Shown here one piece after another: positions 1 to 5,160 of a stretch of 6,091 nucleotides of DNA (position 1 is the first letter of the stretch; the number at the start of each line of letters is the position of its first letter). The DNA comes from Novosphingobium sp. (GTDB lineage Bacteria; Pseudomonadota; Alphaproteobacteria; Sphingomonadales; Sphingomonadaceae), in contig JAJTFU010000207.1 in assembly GCA_021299075.1 (NCBI GenBank), forward strand, positions 1 to 6,091, in the 5' to 3' direction. Under the pieces are notes generated by a model, which saw only the letters and a program-made list of their open reading frames with translations, had not been told where the DNA came from and ran no database searches. Position numbers and translations under genes: made by a program.

Positions 1-1174
1 CGGTTTGCCATCGAGCGAGCGCACCTCCGCTACCGACTTGGCATCCCTCAGATAGGCCAGGATCAGCCGGTCACCGACAATCTCGGCCCGCTCCAGCGTT
101 TCGGCACGTTCGGGCACGACGTCTGCGAAGGTCCATTGGCGTTCTGTGCAAGCTGTAGCCTGTTCAAGCTCGCCAGTGCATGGCACCCTAACCTGGCTTG
201 GCTCCGCCAGATTAACTCTGACCACCTTCATCCGAGGTGCGTCCTTGTTGGTCACGAAGTACAGCGTATCGCCCATACCGTCGATCAGGTTCCAGGCATG
301 ATCAAGGCCGCCGATCAAGGTCTTCGCCTGCCACTTGCGGTCCTTGCGCAGCGGCAGAATGCGGATTGCGTACCGGCTGTCCGTCCCTTTCGATGTGGTC
401 ACCACCGCCCAGCGGCCATCGTGCGTAATCTGCGCGCCATGGCGCAGTTCCGGATCGTTCGGGGTCGAATAGACCAGCTGGTCCTGCGATTGCGGCGTGC
501 CGATACGGTGGAAGTAGACCGCCTGGTTCTTGTTGAGTGACTGGAATTCGGCTCCGGGCTGCGGCTCGGGGAAGCGGGAATAGAGGAAACCCTCGTTGCC
601 GACCCAGGCGATGCTGGTGAACTTGGCCCACTTGACGCCGTCGCCAAGGACCTTGCCGGTCCGAACATCCAGCACCTTGATCGTGCGCCAGTCCGAGCCG
701 CCATCCTGGATCGAATAGGCCAACAGCTTGCCATTCTTCGAGGGCACCCAGGCATCGAGCGCGGTCGCTCCGTCCTTGGCCCAGGCCCTTCCGGACAAAC
801 AGCTGCGACTGGTTCTGTAGCCCCGCATTGCGCATGTAGAAATAGTAGCCGCCAGCCTTCCGCGGCAGACCAAACCGTTCGTAGTCCATCAGCGCCTTGA
901 TCCGCTGCGCAAACCAGGCGCGCTGGGGCAGCTGCGCCAGATAGCCCTGGGTCAGCGAATTCTGCTTGGCCACCCAATCGGCCACGGCCTTGTCGGTGCG
1001 CACGTCATTTTCAAGCCAGCGGTAGGGATCGGGGACCGCTTCACCAAATTGCGTTTCGACGAGAGCGAGCTTGCTGGTTTCCGGGTAGGACAAGATCATC
1101 TTTTCAGCGGTGACGGGAGCGACGAGCGAGAAGGCAACAAGGGCGGCCAGGGTGGCCGGAAGGCGACGCAGCAT
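1..1174 (-). pseudogene. Prolyl oligopeptidase (S9A), exported, frameshifted, 3' end beyond window
   Basis: S9A enzymes are serine peptidases that cut after proline in short peptides; a beta-propeller gates an alpha/beta-hydrolase domain. Translation from the ATG at 1172-1174 (GGAG ribosome site at 1181-1184) gives a Sec signal peptide, probably cut after VTA at residue 23, so a periplasmic product is likely. Next come S9A N-terminal motifs: FGEAVPDPYRWLEND at 43-57, YERFGLP at 98-104 and QNQSQLFVR at 120-128. After codon 131 the family sequence continues one frame over, from 783 to base 1: WAKDGATALDAW, QDGGSDWRT, LYSRFPEP, HRIGTPQSQDQLVY and AYLRDAKS, with no stop in 261 codons. Staying in the first frame ends at 302 and would yield a 290-residue protein that is foreign beyond residue 131. 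The catalytic Ser-Asp-His domain would lie left of base 1 and is not seen. I am sure of the family and fairly sure of the disruption; a sequence error remains possible. Confidence 0.8.
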
Positions 1175-1192
1175 GCAAGGCTCCGAAATGCG

Positions 1193-1230
1193 AAAAGGCG
1201 GGGATGACCGTAACAGTCACCCCCGCCTTT
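1193..1230 (-). terminator. Intrinsic terminator after rplQ
   Basis: Bases 1194-1203 (AAAGGCGGGG) pair perfectly with 1221-1230, and the stem continues past one A/C mismatch with TGAC (1205-1208) against GTCA (1216-1219), closing a 7-base loop. Read on the minus strand the stem is followed by a short U run (complement of AAAA at 1193-1196). It begins 30 bases after the rplQ stop and finishes 18 bases before the peptidase start, so it most likely ends the ribosomal transcript. The T-rich and A-rich flanks could let it act in both directions. Confidence 0.85.
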
Positions 1231-1260
1231 GCAACTGGACCAAAGGTCGCAGCGAAGCGC

Positions 1261-1674
1261 TTATTCGGCGTCTTCGACCATCATGACCGGACCCGAATCC
1301 TGGCCCTTGGCCGAGGTATCGCGGTCAACCAGTTCGATCACGGCCATCGGCGCGGCGTCCGAGGCGCGGATGCCGGCCTTGATCACGCGGGTGTAGCCAC
1401 CCTGGCGATCGGCGTAACGCGCGGCCAGGACTTCAAACAGCTTCTTTTCCTGGGCTTCGTCGAGCAGACGGGCATGGGCCAGACGGCGGTTCGACAGGCC
1501 GCCATGCTTTGCCAGGGTAATCAGCTTTTCCAGATAGGGACGCAGCTCACGCGCCTTGGGCAGCGTGGTGGTGATCTGTTCATGCTTGATCAGAGCCGCC
1601 GACATGTTGCGCAGCAGCGCCTTGCGGTGGCTGGAAGTGCGGTTGAGCTTACGCCCGCCAACTTTGTGACGCAT
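1261..1674 (-). CDS. rplQ: 50S ribosomal protein bL17
   Basis: bL17 is a large-subunit protein that binds 23S rRNA near the peptide exit tunnel. The 137-residue product opens with the hallmark MRHKVGGRKLNRTSSHRKAL and continues with the LxKHEQITTTLPKAREL segment (about residues 29-44) and the KLITLAKHGGLSNRRLA helix. The core ends around residue 118 and is followed by a short acidic tail (DSGPVMMVEDAE), making it about ten residues longer than the E. coli protein. The ATG at 1672-1674 is preceded by an AAGGAA ribosome site. It is the last gene of the cluster, 108 bases after rpoA and directly ahead of the strong terminator. Confidence 0.98.
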   Translation of the reverse strand: MRHKVGGRKLNRTSSHRKALLRNMSAALIKHEQITTTLPKARELRPYLEKLITLAKHGGLSNRRLAHARLLDEAQEKKLFEVLAARYADRQGGYTRVIKAGIRASDAAPMAVIELVDRDTSAKGQDSGPVMMVEDAE

Positions 1675-1753
1675 GGGTCTTTCCTTCGTTCGTTAGGGGC
1701 CCGTATCAGGTAGCCCGTAGCTGGCAGCTTTTGCGGTCGCCGCCGATAACCGT

Positions 1754-1775
1754 CGGGGCACCCGAAGGTGCCCCG
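1754..1775 (-). promoter_or_regulatory. UUCG-capped hairpin in the rpoA-rplQ gap
   Basis: Nine perfect base pairs (CGGGGCACC at 1754-1762 with GGTGCCCCG at 1767-1775) enclose CGAA, which reads as the very stable UUCG tetraloop closed by C-G in the minus-strand RNA. It starts 7 bases after the rpoA stop. There is no U run after it, so it is unlikely to be a full terminator. More probable roles are protecting the rpoA 3' end, marking a processing site, or partial attenuation ahead of rplQ. The structure is seen directly; the role is inferred. Confidence 0.6.
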
Positions 1776-1782
1776 TATCTGA

Positions 1783-2841
1783 TTAGCCCAGCAGCTCCTG
1801 TTCGAGCTTCTTGGCCATTTCCTCGATGTTTTCCGGCGGCCAGCCAGGGATGTCCATGCCGAGGCGCAGGCCCATCGAGCTCAGGACTTCCTTGATCTCG
1901 TTAAGCGACTTGCGGCCGAAGTTCGGCGTGCGGAGCATCTCGGCCTCGGTCTTCTGGACCAGGTCGCCGATGTAGATGATGTTGTCGTTCTTGAGGCAGT
2001 TGGCCGAACGCACCGACAGCTCGAGCTCGTCGACCTTCTTGAGGAGGTAACGGTTGAGCTGGTTGGTGTCGCTTTCCTCGGCCGGAGCCGCGGCCAGGCC
2101 GATCATAGGCGAGCTGCCCATCGGCACGGCGTCGTCGAAGTGGACGAACAGCGAAAGCTGGTCCTGGAGGATCCGCGCGGCAAAGGCCACGGCATCTTCC
2201 GGGGTGACCGTGCCGTCGGTTTCGACGGTCAGGTTCAGCTTGTCGTAGTCCAGCTCCTGGCCGATGCGGGCGTTGTCGACCTTATACGAAACCTGGCGCA
2301 CCGGCGAGTAGAGCGAGTCGACCGGGATCAGCCCGATCGGCGCGTCAACCGGACGATTCGACACGGCCGGGACATAGCCCTTGCCGGTGTCGGCGGTCAG
2401 TTCCATGTTCAGCGTCGCGCCTTCGTCGAGGTGGCAGATAACGAGGTCCTTGTTCATGACCTCGATGTCACCCGAGACGGCAATATCGCCAGCCTTGACT
2501 TCAGCCGGACCAGTTGCCGACAGCTGCAGACGCTTCGGGCCTTCGCCCTGCATCTTCAGCGCGATCTGCTTCACGTTCAGCACGATGTCGGTCACGTCTT
2601 CACGCACGCCGGCGAGCGACGAGAATTCGTGCAGCACGTTCTCGATCTTGATCGAGGTGATGGCCGCGCCCTGCAGCGAGGACAGCAGCACCCGGCGCAG
2701 CGCGTTGCCCAGCGTCAGGCCGAAACCGCGCTCGAGCGGCTCGGCGACGAAGGTGGCGCGGCGCTTGGGGTCGTTGCCCGGCTTCACCTCGAGGGCGTTG
2801 GGCTTCTTGAGTTCCTGCCAGTTCTTGATGTTGACAGTCAT
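1783..2841 (-). CDS. rpoA: DNA-directed RNA polymerase subunit alpha
   Basis: Alpha dimerises to nucleate assembly of core RNA polymerase in the cytoplasm, and its C-terminal domain contacts UP-element DNA and activators. The 352-residue product has the assembly domain first, with GFGLTLGNALRRVLLSS (about 39-55) and VLHEFSSLAGVREDV, then an Ala-rich acidic linker near 250-260 (AAAPAEESDTNQ). The C-terminal domain follows: ELSVRSANCLKND, where Arg278 corresponds to the DNA-binding Arg265 of E. coli, and TPNFGRKSLNEIKEVL. It ends in the LGMDIPGWPPENIEEM stretch plus a short charged tail. The length and tail fit Alphaproteobacteria. The ATG at 2839-2841 follows an AGGGGAA ribosome site. It sits between rpsK and rplQ, and rpsD is absent here, so S4-mediated feedback as in the E. 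coli alpha operon has no local gene to act from. Confidence 0.99.
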   Translation of the reverse strand: MTVNIKNWQELKKPNALEVKPGNDPKRRATFVAEPLERGFGLTLGNALRRVLLSSLQGAAITSIKIENVLHEFSSLAGVREDVTDIVLNVKQIALKMQGEGPKRLQLSATGPAEVKAGDIAVSGDIEVMNKDLVICHLDEGATLNMELTADTGKGYVPAVSNRPVDAPIGLIPVDSLYSPVRQVSYKVDNARIGQELDYDKLNLTVETDGTVTPEDAVAFAARILQDQLSLFVHFDDAVPMGSSPMIGLAAAPAEESDTNQLNRYLLKKVDELELSVRSANCLKNDNIIYIGDLVQKTEAEMLRTPNFGRKSLNEIKEVLSSMGLRLGMDIPGWPPENIEEMAKKLEQELLG

Positions 2842-2915
2842 GGACTTCCCCTAGGGTCTTGTTTTGGCGGGAACGGCCACCACGCTTCTCAGCGCTGCGA
2901 CCGATCCTGAACTGC

Positions 2916-2935
2916 GGCGATGGGGCCCCATCGCC
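2916..2935 (-). repeat. Perfect 20-bp palindrome in the rpsK-rpoA gap
   Basis: The sequence from 2916 to 2935 (GGCGATGGGG followed by its exact reverse complement CCCCATCGCC) is identical on both strands. As RNA it would fold into an 8-bp stem with a GGCC loop, 12 bases after the rpsK stop. No U run follows on the minus strand, so this is not a classical terminator. A transcript-stabilising or processing hairpin, or a dimeric protein site on DNA, would both fit; nothing in the sequence decides between them. Confidence 0.65.
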
Positions 2936-2947
2936 ACGATAACTCGA

Positions 2948-3337
2948 TCAGACGCGGCGACGCTTCGAAGGCCGGACCCCGTTGTGCGGGATCGGCGTGA
3001 CGTCGCGGATCGAAGTGATGGTGAAGCCAACGGCCTGCAAGGCACGCAGCGCGCTTTCGCGGCCCGAACCGGGGCCCTTCACTTCGACTTCCAGGGTGCG
3101 CACGCCGTGTTCGGCGGCCTTCTTGCCGGCGTCGTCAGCAGCCACCTGAGCGGCATACGGGGTCGACTTGCGGCTACCCTTGAAGCCCATCATGCCGGCG
3201 CTGGACCAGGAGATCGCATTGCCCTGGGCGTCGGTGATGGTGATCATGGTGTTATTGAAGCTAGCATTCACATGCGCGATGCCGCTGGTGATGTTCTTCC
3301 GCTCGCGGCGCTTAATGCGCTGGGGTTCGCGTGCCAT
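2948..3337 (-). CDS. rpsK: 30S ribosomal protein uS11
   Basis: uS11 lies on the platform of the small ribosomal subunit, beside 16S rRNA and near the path of the mRNA at the E site. The 129-residue product is full length and shows the family core: ITSGIAHVNASFNNTMITITD (about 16-36), GNAISWSSAGMMGFKGSRKSTPYAAQ (about 39-64), a VEVKGPGSGRESALRAL glycine-rich turn (about 85-101) and the ending TPIPHNGVRPSKRRRV. The basic N-terminus (QRIKRRERKN) is also typical. The ATG at 3335-3337 has an AGGA ribosome site seven bases upstream. It follows rpsM after 57 bases and precedes rpoA by 106, consistent with one transcript. Confidence 0.98.
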   Translation of the reverse strand: MAREPQRIKRRERKNITSGIAHVNASFNNTMITITDAQGNAISWSSAGMMGFKGSRKSTPYAAQVAADDAGKKAAEHGVRTLEVEVKGPGSGRESALRALQAVGFTITSIRDVTPIPHNGVRPSKRRRV

Positions 3338-3394
3338 TTGGTTGTCCTACTCGAATATCGGGAAGGGAAAGCTGCTGGACCTGAGGTCTGGCGC

Positions 3395-3763
3395 TTACTT
3401 CTTCTTGCCGGCGATGGGCTTCGCCTTACCCTTGCGGGTGCGGGCGTTGGTGTGGGTGCGCTGACCGCGAACCGGCAGGCCCTTGCGATGACGCAGGCCG
3501 CGATAGCAGGCCAGATCCATCAGGCGCTTGATGTTCATCGCGGTCTCGCGGCGGAGGTCACCCTCAACCGTGTGCTCAGCGTCGATCGATTCGCGGATGT
3601 GCAGGACTTCCTGGTCGGAAAGGTCAGCAACCCGGCGGGTATGGTCGATACCCAGCTTGTCAACGATCTGGCGGGCCTTGAAAGGGCCGATACCGTGAAT
3701 GTAGGTGAGCGCGATGATTACGCGCTTGTTGGTGGGGATGTTTACCCCGGCAATACGAGCCAC
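3395..3763 (-). CDS. rpsM: 30S ribosomal protein uS13
   Basis: uS13 sits in the head of the small subunit, bridges to the large subunit, and reaches the P-site tRNA with its basic tail. The 122-residue product begins MARIAGVNIPTNKRVIIAL, then has the helix-two-turn-helix segment YIHGIGPFKARQIVDKLGI (about 21-39), IKRLMDLACYRGLRHRKGLPVRGQRT (about 78-103) and the basic end NARTRKGKAKPIAGKKK. The start is GTG at 3761-3763, chosen because it gives the canonical ARIAGVNIP start and has GGAGAAG just upstream; an in-frame TAA lies directly before it, so no earlier start is possible. It follows a 125-base gap after the SRPBCC gene and leads the rpsM-rpsK-rpoA-rplQ group. Confidence 0.98.
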   Translation of the reverse strand: MARIAGVNIPTNKRVIIALTYIHGIGPFKARQIVDKLGIDHTRRVADLSDQEVLHIRESIDAEHTVEGDLRRETAMNIKRLMDLACYRGLRHRKGLPVRGQRTHTNARTRKGKAKPIAGKKK

Positions 3764-3783
3764 TTACTTCTCCATGCTCCACA

Positions 3784-3810
3784 GAAGGCGGCAGGGTATC
3801 CGCCACCTTC
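3784..3810 (-). promoter_or_regulatory. Hairpin in the rpsM leader
   Basis: GGCGG (3787-3791) pairs with CCGCC (3800-3804) around an 8-base loop, and GAA (3784-3786) pairs with TTC (3808-3810) past a 3-base bulge. It lies about 10 bases upstream of the rpsM ribosome site (3767-3773) and downstream of the terminator-like element. A translational control site or simple leader structure is possible. I found no close match to a known ribosomal-protein leader. Confidence 0.3.
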
Positions 3811-3838
3811 CATCTCAACGCTCATTCGTCAGAACGGC

Positions 3839-3865
3839 AAAAAGCCCGGTTGGCGCGCCAATGGC
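3839..3865 (-). terminator. Candidate intrinsic terminator between the SRPBCC gene and rpsM
   Basis: The 12-bp palindrome TTGGCGCGCCAA (3850-3861) is flanked by GCC (3844-3846) and GGC (3863-3865), which can pair across a small internal loop. On the minus strand the stem base is followed at once by five U residues (complement of AAAAA at 3839-3843). It begins about 24 bases after the SRPBCC stop. The upper stem is only four pairs around a CGCG loop, so it is weaker than the rplQ terminator and may only reduce read-through. No convincing -35/-10 pair for a new rpsM promoter is visible downstream of it. Confidence 0.45.
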
Positions 3866-3888
3866 CCTCGCCTTCCGGACTTATCCGT

Positions 3889-4467
3889 TCATGCCGAATG
3901 GACCGGGCGCTTAAGGTGATTCGCCTCGCCTGTCAACGCCGCAGTTCTGCGCTGGACCTGTTCGGCCAGTACCTTGTCGACCAGCGGCGCCAACTCGGCT
4001 GGCTTGGCCTGCCACACGCCACCCACCGCATAGCGCCACTTGATCTGCGTGCCCTCACCCGCTCGCTTCAGGGAGATCGTAAGTACACCGTGGACCGCTT
4101 CGCCCTGCAGGGGACCGAGGCCGCCAGTCATCCGCAACACCCCGCGCTGCGGATCGGCATAGACCACATGCATGTGCTCGACGCTGCCCATCCGCTGCCC
4201 TTCCGGCGCGTCGGCAGGCTTGGGCAGCTTCTCGCAGAAGCAGCCGGTGGCCTGGGCATCCAGATAGAGGTTCGCGGCGTCGCCCGAATAGGTATGGCTG
4301 GGCGACCACCACTGGTTCGGGGCGACAAGGACCTTCCAAACCGCTGCGGGTTCAGCCGCGACAGTAACCACATGATTGCTGACGAAACCGGCGTCGGAAC
4401 TGGCCGCCAGCTCCGCCTGCAACGGCGTTGCCAGCAACAATGCGGCGGCGGCTAGTGATCGGTGCAT
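3889..4467 (-). CDS. Exported SRPBCC (START/polyketide-cyclase-like) protein
   Basis: This 192-residue protein has a signal peptide (MHRSLAAAALLLATPLQA, likely cut after residue 18), so it should act in the periplasm or at the envelope. The mature part looks like a SRPBCC helix-grip domain: AAVWKVLVAPNQWWSPSHTY (about 41-60), SGDAANLYLD (61-70), a GCFCEKLP motif with two close cysteines (76 and 78), GSVEHMHVVYADP (94-106), LRMTGGLGPLQ and a long C-terminal helix (APLVDKVLAEQVQRR). Such domains usually bind a hydrophobic ligand; substrate and function are unknown and I do not assign any. The ATG at 4465-4467 follows a strong GGGAGGGAAGG ribosome site, 23 bases after the adk stop, so it is probably cotranscribed with adk. 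Its place between adk and rpsM is unusual for this cluster. Confidence 0.8.
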   Translation of the reverse strand: MHRSLAAAALLLATPLQAELAASSDAGFVSNHVVTVAAEPAAVWKVLVAPNQWWSPSHTYSGDAANLYLDAQATGCFCEKLPKPADAPEGQRMGSVEHMHVVYADPQRGVLRMTGGLGPLQGEAVHGVLTISLKRAGEGTQIKWRYAVGGVWQAKPAELAPLVDKVLAEQVQRRTAALTGEANHLKRPVHSA

Positions 4468-4490
4468 TGCCCTTCCCTCCCCAGGCAGGA

Positions 4491-5138
4491 TCAGGAAGCG
4501 ATAACCTGTTCGATTGCCGCCGTCACCTGATCCATTTCAGCCATGCCGTCGACGCGGCTGACGATGCCGCGAGCCTCATAGATCGGCAGGATCGGCTCGG
4601 TCTTGGCGCGATACTCGGCCATGCGGGTCCGCACGGTTTCCTCGTTGTCATCCGGCCGGCGCTTGAATTCGGTCGAGCCGCACTTGTCGCAGACCCCGTC
4701 TACCTTGGGGCGCTCGAACTTGTCGTGATAGCCCTTGCCGCAATTGGCGCAGGTGAAGCGCCCCGTGATGCGCTCAACCAGCGCATCCTCGTTGACGTCG
4801 AGTTCGATGACGTGATCAAGGCTGCGGCCCCGCTGGCTCAGGATGCTGTCAAGCGCTTCGGCCTGGGCGGCGGTACGCGGATAACCATCGAAGATCGCGC
4901 CGATCCCAGGCCCCATGGCATCGAGCTCTTCCCCGATCAGCGCCGAGACGATCTCGTCCGAGACCAGCTCGCCGCGTTCCATCACCGCCTTGGCCTGAAG
5001 ACCAACCGGCGTGGCGGCCTTGACCGCCGCGCGGAGCATGTCCCCGGTCGAGAGCTGGCGCATGCCGTGTCGCTCGACCAGGCGCTGTGCCTGAGTACCC
5101 TTGCCCGCACCCGGGGGGCCCAGAAGGATGATGTTCAC
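4491..5138 (-). CDS. adk: Adenylate kinase, zinc-type LID
   Basis: Adenylate kinase interconverts ATP plus AMP and two ADP in the cytoplasm. With the GTG at 5136-5138 as start, the 215-residue product has the P-loop GPPGAGKGT at 7-15, the AMP-binding STGDMLR near 30-36, FDGYPRT at 83-89 and the long LID, where two Cys pairs (CANC at 130-133, CDKC at 150-153) form a zinc site found in only part of the family. RRPDDNEETVRTRM after the LID supplies the catalytic arginines. A TTG at 5151-5153 would add five residues (MGVPD), but the GTG gives the canonical MNIILLGPPG start and has GGGGGT about eight bases upstream. The gene lies 22 bases after secY, the usual alphaproteobacterial position. Confidence 0.97.
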   Translation of the reverse strand: MNIILLGPPGAGKGTQAQRLVERHGMRQLSTGDMLRAAVKAATPVGLQAKAVMERGELVSDEIVSALIGEELDAMGPGIGAIFDGYPRTAAQAEALDSILSQRGRSLDHVIELDVNEDALVERITGRFTCANCGKGYHDKFERPKVDGVCDKCGSTEFKRRPDDNEETVRTRMAEYRAKTEPILPIYEARGIVSRVDGMAEMDQVTAAIEQVIAS

Positions 5139-5160
5139 GTCAGGTACCCCCAAGTGTCGA

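Noticed and set aside
775..795. Programmed ribosomal frameshift in the peptidase
   Set aside because: No slippery heptamer or downstream structure is evident, S9A enzymes are not known to use one, and the conserved residues missing at the junction point to deletion.
399..977. Minus-strand frame within the peptidase region, 192 codons
   Set aside because: It is the third frame, neither the N-terminal nor the downstream peptidase frame, and has Ser/Arg/Pro-rich, motif-free sequence.
1175..1260. Promoter for the peptidase between rplQ and 1174
   Set aside because: Most of the gap is the terminator hairpin; I could not find a credible -35/-10 pair in the remainder.
2140..2910. Plus-strand open frame opposite rpoA
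   Set aside because: Its Arg/Val/Gln/His-rich composition is that of a reverse-strand shadow, and rpoA explains the sequence completely.
3376..3390. Small hairpin in the rpsM-rpsK gap (GACC-TGA-GGTC)
   Set aside because: Only four base pairs with a 3-base loop; this is common by chance.
2864..3919. Long open frame on the plus strand opposite rpsK and rpsM
   Set aside because: It is antisense to two clearly recognised ribosomal genes, its translation shows no family motifs, and long antisense frames are expected in GC-rich coding DNA.
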